DNA of 64,000 nt from Ptychodera flava (lineage: Eukaryota; Hemichordata; Enteropneusta; Ptychoderidae): the NCBI RefSeq assembly GCF_041260155.1, contig NC_091933.1, positions 21,626,099-21,690,098 on the forward strand, given 5' to 3'. The position numbers were made by a program, and so were the translations under genes. The notes under the pieces are model-generated. The model searched no databases. It had not been told where the DNA came from and saw nothing but the letters and a program-made list of their open reading frames with translations. Positions 35,500-48,138 of this stretch are shown here, one piece after another. Position 1 is the stretch's first letter. The number at the start of each line of letters is the position of its first letter.

Positions 35500-36900
35500 T
35501 CTATAAGTATGTCAGAATGGAGTTTCTATAACACAAGCAGTCAATTTTTTTCTGCGTATTGAGCTTCGATCTGCCATGGACGACGATCTTCATCAGAATG
35601 ACAAAAAGAAATGAAATATTTATAGTTGACCAGTAGATGGCGGTGTGATCAACTGACAACTGATTGTAAATATGGGGTATTTTAAGACCCCAAATTCTAG
35701 TTATTTGTGCATGTGGATTATGACGCTTAATATTAATGGCTTCTCGGATCTTCCTTGTCAAGTCATACTGTGCTGAATCAATGATAGATTGATGATGATC
35801 AATGATGATCCGAATCGATATTGTGGTGTAATTGTTGTGCATGTTGGGATAAGGCTGCTGAAATTGTCTTATCTCTAACAGATTTCCGATGTTCGTATAT
35901 TCTTGTTTTAAGTTCAACTTGTCGACCTGTGTCATCGACGTAAGTTTAGTCACAATCCTTACACGGTATATGGTATATTGCACCACATCGCTGGTCCGGG
36001 GTTGTTTTGTCCCTTGGAGAAACAAGAAGGTGCCGCAAAGTTTGATGGGGTTTGAAAGCAACGGAGATGACGTATTTCCTGCAAATTCTGCACAGTTCCT
36101 CTGAGATACCTTGTGCATAAGGTAATGTTATCATGCCTTATCATGTTGTCTTGAATTAATGGCTATCCCTTGTTCGGGAGGATAAGCGATCATATACAGA
36201 TGTTGTTTCAGTGCCCATGTTGGATAACCACCAGTGGCCAGTACTTCGTCATGTTCCTTATGTTCAAATTACTTATCTTCGTCTCAGGTAACAATGGTGT
36301 GACATCTGTATTTTAGTGTTCGGACTACTCCATATTTTTGGCGAAGGGATGATGAGAAGAAAATCTAAGATACTGATTGGTATGAATTGGTTTTCTATAC
36401 ACCTTTAAATGCAACGAACCGTTTGCATATGAAGAATAAAGAAAAGCGATGGTATTGTTAGTTTCAGTCTCGCTGATGAGCTTGATGTATTCATATTGAT
36501 ATGATCTGTGAAGGTCGCAACATTATCCTTTTTCATAACTGAAAACGTATCTTTCACATATTGTTTCCAGATCCGCGGTCCAATCCTTGTTGTTGTAAGG
36601 TTGTAAGTGCTTGCTCCTTAAAAACCTCCGTATACAAGTTGGTCACAATAGGCGAAACTGGACTATCCATAGCCGCGTCATGTATTTGTCTGTAGAGCTG
36701 ACACAAAGTATGTGGTGTTTAATACAACAACACCCAATAACTCAATGATGTTCTCCACACTCAGAGCCGTTCTTTCACTCAAAGTGCCATCAGTATCAAG
36801 TTTTGATTCGATGACTTCTAATGCTTTATCAACCGGCGCACGTCATACGATACCAGGATTTCTTCTTCTTCTTCTTCCTAGTCTAGCCACCTTCAACAAA
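35500..36900 (-). mobile_element. Penelope-like element, reverse transcriptase and GIY-YIG remnant
   Basis: The minus strand from about 36700 encodes MDSPVSPIVTNLYTEVFKEQ, the Penelope-like reverse transcriptase motif AMGSPVSPI-ANLYME. At about 36020-35950 it encodes GAIYHIPCKDCD, the start of the GIY-YIG endonuclease (Y-IPC--CD--YVGET-R). The tail at 35515-35640 ends in sequence inverted relative to 39850-39950. It is an old, broken copy with several breaks, lying in intron 2 of gene D. Confidence 0.78.
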
Positions 36901-36904
36901 TTGA

Positions 36905-39500
36905 AGATTTTGCTAGTTGTGCGCAACTGAATTTACAATGTAGATAATCACTCATAGAAATGTGCTACTTAGGCTTTGAAATTTTCGAGTGTTTCTGCTG
37001 TCACAATGTCTGGGGGTAAATTGTTCCAGTCAATAATAGTTCTTTGGAAAAAAGGATTCTTTCCTGTAGTCTGTCTTAAATTTTGGAACCTGGTACGTTC
37101 TACAGTGCATGTGTCTTGTGAGCCTATTTGGTTGATTCAGAAATTTATCGTTATCAATGGCTACTGATTGCTTACTAATTTTAAATAACATTTCAAGTCT
37201 GGTCTCTTTTCTACGTTGTTCTAGGGATTTCCATTGTAGTTTTTGTAACATAGCATTAACACTTGATTGGGAACGGTATTTGTTGAAAACGAAACGAGCA
37301 GCACGTTTTTGTACTTTTTCTATGATGGGTCCCAAACTGTAGGTGCATATTCCAGCATAGGTCTAACAAGAGCTTTGTAAGCTTTTTCTTTTACTGAGTA
37401 GGAGCTAATGTTGAGATTTCTCCGTAGAAAACCAAGAGTTTTATTGGCTTTGTTACAAATTGAATTTATGTGTTCCTGCCAGTTTAGCTCAGATGTCAAA
37501 ATACAACCAAGATATTTTTCTGACATTTTGTGCGTAAGTATTTTTCCGTCTAGTTTGTAATCATAAATAAGTGGTGAGTGTTTTCTAGTAACTGTGAGTA
37601 CAGAACACTTGTCAGGATGAAAAGACATCTGCCATTTTAATCTGCCAAAATTGCTAGTTTATCAAGATCAGACTGTAGTTCTTGACAATCAGCTGCTGAG
37701 GTAATAGTGAGATAAGCAATTGTATCATCTGCAAACAAACGAACGGTGGATTTCAAGTCTGCATGGATATCATTAATATAGAACAAGAACAATGACGGGC
37801 CCAGTACTGACCCTTGGGGGACACCAGACTCAACTTTTGCAGTGCCAGCTAAAGCACTCACCATCCACCACTACTGCGATTTGAAAGAAAGGATTGTATC
37901 CAGTTCAGAGTTTTGCCCCTAATGCCGTAATGGTGTAATTTGTGAGTCAGTAGGCTATGACTGACCCTGTCAAAAAGCCTTAGAAAAGTCCATTACAAGA
38001 ACATCTGTTTGTTTACCACATTCCATATTGACTGTTAAGTCATCAATGAGTTCAAGTAACTGAGCTTCACATGAGCGACGCTGTCTGAATCCATGTTGTA
38101 ACGGGTACAGGATGTTGTTTGTTTCAGCATGGGCCATTATGTGTTTTGTTACAATGTGTTCCATCAACTTACAGCATACACATGTAAGAGAGATAGGTCT
38201 ATAGTTTTCCGCATTATACTTCTGGCCTTTTTTGTAAAATGGAGTTACAGTGGCTTTACGCCAGTCATCAGGAATTTCACCACTGACATACGACTTTCGA
38301 AAAATGATGGTGAGAATTGGTGCGATTTCATTTGCAAGCTGTTTTAAAACGAAAGGCCTGATGTTGTCTGGACCTGCTGCTTTGTGCGGATTTAAATTTG
38401 CAAACAATTTTCTAACACCAAACATTGTTATGTTAATATCTCAAAGAGATGGTACATTTGAGCCATCTGGCATATGGCACCGATCATTGAATTCATTGGC
38501 TGTGAAGTTCTTGCCCTCGGAGAAAGCTGTCTGGAACTGTTTATTCAGTATATTTGCTTAAAAACTATCTACTGTTGATTGACCAATCAGAGTGCTCAAT
38601 TCAGGGTGTTTTATTTACTCGTAAAGCCTTGGTCACCAAATTCCAGACACGAATGACAGCGCCGTAGTAAAGTACTGTCCAATCAAAAGTGAACATGTCA
38701 TATTCTGTAGACATCTGGTACGTTTTAATATTCAAATTTGGTAACATGGCGGAAACCAGCTGCAACACAACATCTGCTGTGCCCTAGGGCATTTATATAA
38801 TGTGCCCTAGGGCATTTATAGGATGTTCCATTACATTGGAAGGCTATTTCACAAATAAAAGTTTTAATTCATATCCTAAACATGTTACATTGACAAAGGG
38901 GACGGTTGACGTAAACACATTGAAAACGAAAATATATCAGTTAGGGGCGATAGTTTTTAAGTCGGATAAAGCCCGAGTACGAGGGCTCTTCTGGTATATA
39001 AAGTCCAACCCTACGATAAAATGTCTCGGCCTGCGGCCTCGACATTTTATCGTTGGGTTGGACTTTATATACCAGAAGAGCCCTCGTACTCGGGCTTTAT
39101 CCTATACTTTATACCACGCATCAGTATGAAGCCGTCCATTCTCTTTAAGCGGGGCCACACCACACTTACCGGTCTTTTTATGTTTACTGTATGTCCAAAA
39201 GCGTTTCATGGTTGAATGTTTATTATCATCTTGTTTGGGGGTGAAGATGTCTTCTATATAATTCCAATATGTCTGGCGGAGTCTCTTTTGAACAATATGC
39301 TTCACTTCTTTAAACTGGGCGACATGATTTGGATGGGCTGATTTTTTCATTTTCTTGTATAGTCTATTTCGTTTTCTTATCAAGTGCCTAATTTCCTGTG
39401 TAATCCGAGGAAAACTATCTTTTGCCTTGGCTAATTTATGAGGTATGTGCTTTGCAATTGATTCTTCTAATGACAGTTTAAAGGATGGCATCTTGCTACA
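36905..39500 (-). mobile_element. LINE (jockey/CR1-group non-LTR retrotransposon), 5'-truncated
   Basis: Minus-strand frames, in order: linker (39491-39102, KRNRLYKKMKKSAHPNHVAQ), fingers (38425-37970, HKAAGPDNIRPFVLKQLANE, DDWRKATVTPFYKKG, ENYRPISLTCVCCKLME, QHGFRQRRSCEAQLLELIDD, VMDFSKAF), palm with the catalytic FADDT (37864-37637, preceded by [20 protein letters not shown]), thumb (37628-37320) and C-terminus (37335-36970, ending DWNNLPPDIVTAETLENFKA). The endonuclease domain is absent, so the copy is 5'-truncated. At least two frame breaks separate the palm pieces, and a separate element is inserted at 38562-39105. It lies in intron 2 of gene D. Confidence 0.9.
38562..39105. mobile_element. 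Fold-back element inserted into the LINE
   Basis: It interrupts the LINE frame between GRLHTDA and the FQTAFSEGKNF block. It contains TTAAAAACTATC near its start with the complement GATAGTTTTTAA near 38948-38960. A strong hairpin of about 140 bases follows (38963-39104), with arms GATAAAGCCCGAGTACGAGG and GGACTTTATATACCAGAAGA around the loop CGGCCTGCGGCC. Unclassified, non-coding. Confidence 0.75.
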
Positions 39501-39587
39501 AAGTCCTTAGAGTTCTTCACGTGGTACGGAGTTTTTGCCAACTGATGAACTCAAAATATTGGCAAGGAGCTTGGCTCTTGCACATGT

Positions 39588-39950
39588 AATGGAAATCTGT
39601 TAGAGATAAGACAATTTCATTGGCCTTATCCCAACATGTACAACAATTACATCGTTATATCGATTGAGATCCCATCACTATCATTGATTCAGTACGGTAT
39701 GACTTGCCAAGGAAGATTCGAGAAGCCATTAACATTAAGCGTCATAATCCACAAATAACCAGGGATGGGGGTCTTGAAATACCCCATAATTACAATAAGT
39801 TGATAACACCGCCATCTAGTGGTCAACTATAAATATTTCATTTCTTTCTATCATTTTGATGGAGATCGTAGTCAATGACAGATCGAAAGCTCAATACGCA
39901 GAAAAACATTGAAAGATTTTGTTATATAAACTCCATACTAACAGTTAATC
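39588..39950 (+). mobile_element. Penelope-like 3' tail in inverted orientation
   Basis: GGAAATCTGTTAGAGATAAG, TTATCCCAACATGTACAACA, ACCGCCATCTAGTGGTCAAC and GATCGAAAGCTCAATACGCA are the reverse of 35890-35545. With 35500-36900 it brackets the LINE in an inverted arrangement. It carries only the last part of the GIY-YIG region plus the tail. Confidence 0.8.
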
Positions 39951-41626
39951 TGCAAAACTGATGAATATCTTTGGACACTAACACAGTACGTTGACAGCAT
40001 TCGTTCAAACATGAAGCGAGCCGTATAGAAGAAAGATGACGAAAATGGAAACTTTGATGGAGAAATCCATTGCATTCAAACATAAGTCTCACCTTGGGTT
40101 TCATGTGAAACATTCCTTTCGGTAATAATCGCTTTGGTAAATGCGACTTTATGTATCTCGGTGATTCAACAGACTCCAGTAAGTTGTAAATCCGTAATTT
40201 TTTTTCCGGGTGGACAAACTCAAGAAACGGTATACGCATGGTCAATGGCAACTTGTCGGTCTCTTCTAAGTCATGGCTACCTCGAATGAGAGATGCTATT
40301 TCTTGGGTCCAAGTTGTACCTAGAAAACGAAAGACTCAGTAGTCTGTGTCGTTAAAATCAAACATTTACATTAACTAAGAAGTAGTCAGTGACGACCAAG
40401 AAATCAAATTGATATATGCATGGATTACTTGAGCCCTAAACAATAGTGGATATCTACCAGTAATACGGCAGTATAATACGATAGGGCTGTGTCAGGCTAC
40501 TTGTGAGCGCAGCGAAAACAGCAGACCCAGTTCGAACAAATTGTGAAATGTCAAGGTGTTCGTCTCAGCATTGTCATGCAACTACAAGACAGGCCTTACT
40601 AGGATCGTAGCCCTAATATGCATTGATTTCCCCTTATTCAAAATGTATGCTGTTGTCTTTACACCGTGACTGATATGTTGTTATTTTTTGTGGTTCTTGT
40701 GGAAGTGAAATTATAAACACCATTGCTTTTAGTGATCTCCGAGTGGATTTATCTGGCGTCCATCGCGTCCATTTCGATGATAACATTAGACGACAACAAA
40801 CAGGGCGATCAACACAACCAGCTGCAATGTGAAGTAAATCACTCTTTCCTGCCTTTGTAGAGGGTCAATGTTCTCGTTGTCAATGTTTAAGTGGAGGTGC
40901 ATTTTTGAGTGCTGTGATTCACTGTGTTGCATTGCACAGGGCCTCGCCACTGTTAACCATTTATAACGATACAATTAATTATACTTTGATTCCCTGCCCT
41001 AAACATCAGCGAAAAATCCCCAATTTCATAAGCCTAATCATATACTGTGTTCACATTGGGTAAAATTGGACACGTTTCAGCGACACTATTTGTGATTTGC
41101 AAAGACGGTGGATTAATAGTTTGAGTCCCGTTGTGTCCAAACACAGAAAGTTAAGTCTTAAGTTTGGTGTTTTAGCCGGCTTAATGTGCCCTCTCGAGTT
41201 CAAAGGGTGTGTAGGCCAAGCATATCATTGTAACAAGACTGATGACAAATGAGAACGTGACTTCTCTTCTGTTTTTTTTTTTTGTTTGCATGCTGTAAAT
41301 CCGTTAAAGATGGAGTCATCGTCGCCTTAACAGCCTGAGTGTAGACCAAATGCAACTTTTTACCGATTTAAGCCCATAAGTTTGATACGTCTTAAATTTT
41401 AGCTATTTTTTTACACACGACTGTACCTATTGGTTCCGTTCAGCATTCGTTGGACTTTTCGTCCGACCAGACTAAAATAAGCAGTCTGATCTCTTCATGG
41501 GACCAATGTTGCCACGAAATGCAGTACTCTGTTTGGCCACCATGACGAAAGTGAATCGAATGTTGTTGTAATTTGTTACACGTTACTAATACCTGTCGCG
41601 TATAAGGGTGCTTAAAATATCTCTAA

Positions 41627-42670
41627 GGCCAGGAAGAAAAAATAAATTGTTCATCGGAATCGCCGCTTCTACTTTGGCATATTTGGATTTTTTTTTTTTT
41701 TGATCGCGGCAAATTCTTACTTCAGCATTACAAATATTTTTAGTACTGCCGCTGGTGGCGCCCTACACTGTGTCGGGTTTTCGCGGGCACGGGATTTTGA
41801 ATGAGACTTCATACGTGTTCGGACTTAGTTGATCGCCAACACGTTGTTGTGACGTCTGAATTTGGCGAATCACGAGGCGAAGTGGGTCGATTTGGCCAGA
41901 AATTTGCTCGTTTTGTAAAGGTTAGTACATGTCACATCATGAGTATTAATTTGATCGCCAACATTCGACGTGATGGCCAACAGTTAGTTCCAGACACGCT
42001 ATTCAGTGTTTGTCCTGATATACGTTCGGCGATTTGTTCAACAAGATCGTGACAGCAGATGGATGGTGCATCCGATTGAATGAAAATTGGCATTATTGCA
42101 TCGAAAGTATAAAAATTTACGGCAATGACAAAACACATGGTTGCGTCGATGTTAAAGTACGATCTGAATAATGACTATATAACTTCATTCCAATCACAGT
42201 ACAGTGTTGTTAGACCATTGTGTAAACTGTGTATATATAGACAGTGGTAAAGAGGCGAAAACATGGGGCCAAAGTAAAATGAAAAAACTCAGATGCTAGG
42301 TCCCACCTGGACAATATTAAAGGACAATACTGAGTTGTTGAATTTCAGTGATTTGCTGTACATTTCAGTTTTATTCTGAGAGAATGTTGAAATGCTCAGA
42401 ATATGTTGTGCAAACACTAATTGTGAATGTAATGGCCCATGTTATTGTTGGGAAATATAGTATTGAATTCAGTTACCAGTATCAGTGTTTCTTGTCTGAG
42501 ATATTTCTGGTAAAAAGGGAAACAATTATCTTGCCTTGTCTGCATCTGTGCAAAAATGCCAGAGAACCGCGTTTACCTTCGGCCTAAAAAAAAAATAAAA
42601 AAAATTTCGCTCGCCGCTCCTGGGAATTGGTCCAAAAAATCCGATGAACAAGATTTTTTTTTCTCTGGCC
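41627..42670. mobile_element. Non-autonomous Harbinger-like DNA transposon, copy 2 (1044 bp)
   Basis: Same family, orientation and ends as 7209-8326, with a TAA duplication at 41624-41626 and 42671-42673. It lacks a stretch of about 70 bases present in copy 1 (the part near 7830-7900). The shared frame (41801 onwards) diverges after LFSVCPDI through a small deletion. It lies in intron 1 of gene D. Confidence 0.85.
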
Positions 42671-43953
42671 TAAAGTGGCTCAATCCGTTCACACAGGGGG
42701 TTGTGGATAGGGCTAATCTGTAAACCGGCTCATTTCTGGACAGCAACACTGTCTCAACTTTGAAACGTTTCAGGTCCACTTAGGAGCGTCCACACGTTAC
42801 TTTTTATGCCACGTTTCCGAAGCGTCTCAATGGACTTGATGTGAACAGGCCTTTAAAAGCAGTCTAGCGACCGATAGAGCTCACTGGAAGTTAAAATTGA
42901 GAGTGTATACAACTTACGATATTACAATCACTGATTGTCTCCACATATGCATCCAATTATGACCGCTGACTGTGTATGAATATAATTGGGTAATGAACTG
43001 TGCACTGAGAAAACACACAAATTTAAATGCAAAATATTTCAGGGTACATACAGTTATATCAGATAGAAAAGTGAGAAAATTTAGCCTAAACATTGCACAT
43101 GTAAATTCACCCATCATTTGACCAAATGAGGGCATAGGGTATTAAAAATAGCCAACTACAAAAGCTACAACATATTATGCTTACTTGTAATCACTGTTTT
43201 GAAAAAAGAGACAATGCAGCAGGCTTGCCAAATAACAACAAACAGACTTATTTCTAAGACATTTAAACCTCCGATATGGGAAATAAAGCTGAAGACAGTC
43301 GAGTAGCTAACTGTCATGTCGGACAGGCTTCACAGCATCCTCTCTTGATAAACATTGTAATCATCGTGGCGGGACTGTGCAAGCTACTGTGGACGAGACA
43401 CGATAGGAAACACCATACGAAAGCAACTCTACATCGTGCAAGTTGTCACTTGAAGAAACCAGGGTGAATAAGCATCTCAATGCATAGTGTTGTCTTTTGG
43501 GGTGGAAAGAGAAAAAAGATAGCCTCACCGGATTTAGGATACGTCACAATGTACACATCATCCTTCCTGACGGTGAAATTCTTAACAGCATCAAGAGCCG
43601 AGGGTGGGAAGACGTTGTCGTAATATAAAACTCCCTCGTAGTGGTAGAGGCGGCCGAGATCAACCATGTTGTGGACAAAGAGTAACGTGGATTATACTGT
43701 GTGGAGGGACTGTGACTGTGATTGTATGTTGCTCTACGACAAATACATATAATTCGCTCGTAATCTCGCTTCTGTTATGTATGGTAATCGCTTGTCTGCG
43801 TATCACTTCTGACATGTGACCATGTATCTGCTACTCTTATGTAAGATATTTTTTTTGTCTATAAATTCACTTGTCAGTCTACCATGTATAGACCGAAGAG
43901 ATCATGTAAGAACTTTTTGTTTATAAATTTACTTTTCGGTATACTATATATAA

Positions 43954-44270
43954 GGCCAAAAAAAAGAAATGTTTCTGGTCAGGTCGTTCTTTAAAAAATG
44001 GTGCGGCGACGCGCATTTTATTTTATTTTTTAATTTTTTTTTTGCCTCAAGGGAGGAAGAAGGGTCAGTTTTATAGTTTTATCAATATAGTCACATAAAT
44101 ACTGTTCATGCAGACACTGATCATGCCCCAAAGAATTTTCTCTTTCTCTTCAGCCATTTCGGTTTGGTGTCAGCCGCGGCCGCCGGCCATAAACAGAAAA
44201 AAGGGTGACTCGCTGTTGTTCAAGTGACGCGCGCGCTGACCAGAAACATTTCTTTTATTTTTTTTTGGCC
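43954..44270. mobile_element. MITE, 317 bp, GGCC...GGCC ends, copy 2
   Basis: Reverse-orientation copy of 28091-28410, flanked by TAA at 43951-43953 and 44271-44273. Inside are CGGCGACGCGCATTTTATTT and CAGCCATTTCGGTTTGGTGT, matching the complement of copy 1. Confidence 0.9.
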
Positions 44271-45954
44271 TAAGCGTAGACAGTAGACAGTTTCTCTACT
44301 GTCTATGGTATAACCAAGTTTAGGATCTCTGATATGACAAGAGCCTAACGTTTATTTGTCAACGATCACGTAATCTATGAAGGATTGAACAAGATTGAAA
44401 TAATGGACGGCACAAGCCTTCTATGGCAAAAGAACGATGCTATAGCACGAGACTTGGTCCAGCGTTGATATAGAGCGACAACCAGTTAGCAAGACAGAGA
44501 AAATTTTGGAAGAATGCAACGTGTCGGTTCAATTCACAATAAAAGCATGTAGAGATAGGTACATAAATCACTCAACATGCCGGAGCTAGTATGTTGTACT
44601 CGTAACCAACAAAAGACTAGTATGCAGAGTAAATGACTCGAGGTGGACGAAATTCCTTTCCATTCAAGTTTTTGATGTGAATCGAAAGATGGATCATTAT
44701 TCCAAAAAGTCATACTGGAAACTGGTCAAAATCTTTTTATAACATAAATGACGAATTATTCCTCACCACAGACACTCGTATCTATGGTCCAATACTCAGT
44801 ACAAAACAACTTGTTCTCAATTATGAGAAAATAAACAGCGAGACAATATGACATAGAAATCAGCATTGATAAAAAATAGGCACAAGTTCAAGTGTGAAAA
44901 ACATCCTAAAAATATGAGAGAATTTTGGACGTATGATCTAAGATTAAAGTAACATTCCATACAATGGTCCAGTGTATGGCAAGAGAGAAGCTAGGAAAAT
45001 CGAGAAAGTAATTTAACACGTTGAGGCTGCTGTGCATGGTTACGAGGTTAGATGTAACCCTCAACAATTGCAATGTGTAACCGTACCCTCTGTGCCCAAG
45101 TTCAGAGATTGCCATAAAGCCATTATGGTGATACCGGGAGGGCACATTGTATACATTTTGTGTATTTCGCTCACTGCTTTAATAGCAGTTAGAGCACTCT
45201 GAGATTGTTGGACAGCCTCTTGCGTAATAAGGGGCGTTCACTGTTGGCAGTATGCTTCGCTCATGGTACGTGTTGGCGATATATAGATATAGATATAGAT
45301 ATATATATATATATATATAGTTTGACAAGCAGGTCACCATTTTGAATGCATCTTTTTCGAACAAGACAGAGGTAATAGCACATTGGCACATGGTAATTTA
45401 ATGAACTAGTCTGTTGTATATCATGATCTTTCGAATACATGTAGTCATCTTCATCAGATGATAAAATTTAAGGTTAGAAAATTCAGGGTTTTACTATGAG
45501 TATGGATTTCTCTGTCAACATGCGCTTTTTTTTTCGGGAGGGTACTGCATGTTACAAAGCGTTCCCTCTATATCACTTTTTTAAAAACATTAGTCAAACA
45601 TTTGGTTATTTGTTAACGTAAGATTGGTATATTGGTAGAGTTTACTTGTAGCATGACAAGCTGGAGTAAGCTGAGTGCGACAGAAGTGTATGGCTTCTTT
45701 TTTCTTCCGTTTTCAACTTGTCAAAACCCGATTTTGGCAGGATCCCATTGCGTTAATTGCTTGCATTTTATTGTAAAATACAATGCAACAGAACGGCAAT
45801 CAAGTTCTTTTATTTCGAAAAAAACATGATTTTAATTATTTTTTGAATTCCTTCAATTCTTGCCATTTCAGAATATGAAAGGAATTGGAAAACAAAATTG
45901 ACGTTTTTGCAACGTAAAACATTATTGCAAATGAGACAAGCACAGGCTCGGAAC

Positions 45955-46099
45955 AGGTCAAAATGTCCATGTCATCTTTGCGAATTTGAAACTTTTTCAT
46001 ACACTGTGCGTCAAGTGATTAGGCCGGGAAAATATGTTTAAAATAGATTTTCGGAAAAGAGTAGCACTCGCAGTAATAAAATCCTTCTGGAGCTGTCAT
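45955..46099 (-). pseudogene. Decayed sulfotransferase exon 1 (APEG type) upstream of gene D
   Basis: The minus strand starts ATGACAGCTCCAGAAGGATT (MTAPEGFYY) and runs to MKKFQIRKDDMDILT, matching MTAPEGYHYY and KEFEVRKDDLYVLT of gene C. The middle is scrambled by small insertions and a stop, and the PAPS loop PKSG is lost. It lies 2.3 kb upstream of the MVD-type exon 1 used by gene D. Confidence 0.82.
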
Positions 46100-46257
46100 A
46101 TTCTGCTACGCTGAGAGAGACTACACTTTTATGACCTGTAGGTTCAAAGCGGAATCATCGATGCTTCCTGATAGCGTATGTCATCAGGTTGGAATGTGAA
46201 ATTTACCAAGTAATCAAGGCTTGTACAGCAATGAATCTGTCTCAGTGTGTGCGAACG

Positions 46258-46531
46258 TATGAAAGCCCACAAGGGACACTATCACGTGCGCACCAAATAG
46301 TATCACTTGCGCACTAGAAACTTCCTATCTCGTGCAGACCAGATACTATCTCGTGGCCACGACATACTATCACGTGCGCACGAGAAACTATCTCGTGGCC
46401 ACGATAAAGTATCTGGTGCGCACAAGATACTATCTGGTGCGGACCTGATACTTTCACGTGCGCACAAGATAGTATCTCGTGCGCACGAGATAATTTTTTT
46501 TCTCACAAAATGTCCCTTATGGGCTTTCATA
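46258..46531. mobile_element. TIR element containing a 21-bp minisatellite (274 bp)
   Basis: The ends TATGAAAGCCCACAAGGGAC and the complement TATGAAAGCCCATAAGGGAC are inverted repeats, flanked by a CGAACG duplication (46252-46257, 46532-46537). The interior is about ten copies of a 21-base unit, AGATACTATCTCGTGCGCAC plus G, with GTGCGCAC or GTGGCCAC palindromes. Because 21 is a multiple of three, both strands stay open as seven-residue repeats, almost certainly without meaning. Confidence 0.88.
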
Positions 46532-47586
46532 CGAACGGTTCTATACACACGGATCTCTTATCTTGATGCAAGAGTCAGCTCACCATAGGATACAAAGCCA
46601 AATATTTCACCTTTGATCGATCAGAGAATTTGGAACGTTGGCTTTTTCATGTGGACAGGAAGTAAATCTGCTGAGCCAGGACATTTTTTATGAACCAATC
46701 GTCGCTGGCTCACATTAATAAATGGAAGTCGACAAAGTCCAAGGCGGCAAATTGTATTGTCAAGGTAAACTCGTTGGAGCTATCTATACCGTTTTTCAGT
46801 AATCATTCGTTTGTCAGGGTAAATGCGGTAGATCGAGTTGATCCAGCCAGCATCTAAAGATGTATTTGTGTATAAAGTACGTATACTTTATGTATTATTT
46901 TGTTTTCTCTCAAAGCTTTGATTAAAATGTACTAAAGGAACTGTGGTTGTTATAGTATAATGCAATCCTCTCTCTACAAAATTCATCCCTGACTACCAGG
47001 TCAGCTACACAAAGATTTGTATAACATAGAAGATTCAGTATAACGTTTTTAATATGCTTACCCATTAAAAAAAACTATCAAACCATACATGGCACAATGC
47101 ACGATTTCATCTTCTTAAAACATACATCAAGATGCTGATTTCCACTGAATTCACAGATTCCTCATAGCGATGACGTGATCGTCTCTACGGTGTATATCAT
47201 TGTGGCTTTACCATATACATTAATTTGGAATGACTAATACATTGATGGTGAAATTATAATATTTTGTCGGTTGAAACTGCATGTCTGAAAACTAATTACA
47301 ACTCATTTTATAATATCTGAAAGAGAGCCTTCATTGATGCCACAATATGTACCAGTCCTGTAGACTGCCATACAACCATATCCGATGAAAATGTTTACTG
47401 TCACAACTTAATGAACTTGAAAGAAATTTGTACTGTTACACGAAATATGATAAAACGATCAAGATAACCAAGAGAGAAAGCCCTCACCCATGCGCATATG
47501 AAGGTGTCTGAAGTATGTGACAATTTAAGCACCTATAGTGTTAAAGAATGTAATAGGTCGACAGGGGTCGGAGGACAAAGTGCAGA

Positions 47587-48061
47587 CTAGTATTTAAACT
47601 CTAAACCGATTTCAGCAAGTCTAGCGTTAAATGTTTCGTCGATGGCTTGACTTTCTTCGGGCGTTAGACGACTCCTCCAAGTGCCAACCTTACCTGAGGA
47701 TGCAAACAGAAACATGAAAGTCAGATTTATGATATCGGCGTACTACACTCCTCGCTGTGATAGCGACGTAGCAAAACAAACAGACAAACATATTTAAAGC
47801 ACATTGAAAGGAATACAGTAGTACATTAACATGTGTATTAACACATGATCTAAATGCAATGCCTCCAGTGGTTACATACCCATTCGCAGCAGTTCTGCCT
47901 TCTCACGGAATGAGACTCTAAAGTTGACATTTTTGTTCTCCTTCATGACGTCAAACGTAGATCGTCTTGTTATTTCATCCAGAGTGTTTTCATCCAGTGG
48001 TTTGTCCAGGAAGTTACTGATTTTACGGACACTGCCCTTCAAGTCCTATAGAATCAGAATG

Positions 48062-48138
<77 letters not shown>

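Larger units (their letters stand above)
31394..43667 (-). pseudogene. Sulfotransferase (SULT1-like) gene D, one frameshift in exon 3
   Basis: Exons (minus): 43529-43667, 40093-40319, 35344-35451, 34524-34618, 31679-31844, 31394-31500. Start [20 protein letters not shown], a different exon 1 type from genes A-C. PAPS loop TYPKSGTTW, catalytic motif [43 protein letters not shown] and C-terminal GKVGAWRNRL. Exon 3 is 108 nt where all paralogues have 109: a run of four A on the plus strand near 35368 faces five in gene E, so the frame breaks after HPWGWEEF. All other borders and phases are intact, so this is a very recent null, a polymorphism or a sequencing error; if corrected, 280 aa. Intron 2 is swollen to 4.6 kb (184 nt in E) by a Penelope/LINE nest. 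Intron 1 holds a Harbinger-like element and intron 4 a TIR element. Confidence 0.9.
43668..47586. other. Intergenic between genes D and E
   Basis: It holds a MITE (43954-44270), sequence homologous to the gene E 5' flank (44640-45100 matches 58800-59190, e.g. ATCTTTTTATAACATAAATG), a decayed first exon (45955-46099) and a minisatellite-bearing TIR element (46258-46531). No intact gene seen. Confidence 0.65.

Noticed and set aside
46303-46588. Seven-residue repeat proteins open on both strands
   Set aside because: A 21-bp minisatellite is automatically periodic in every frame. No flanking gene structure.
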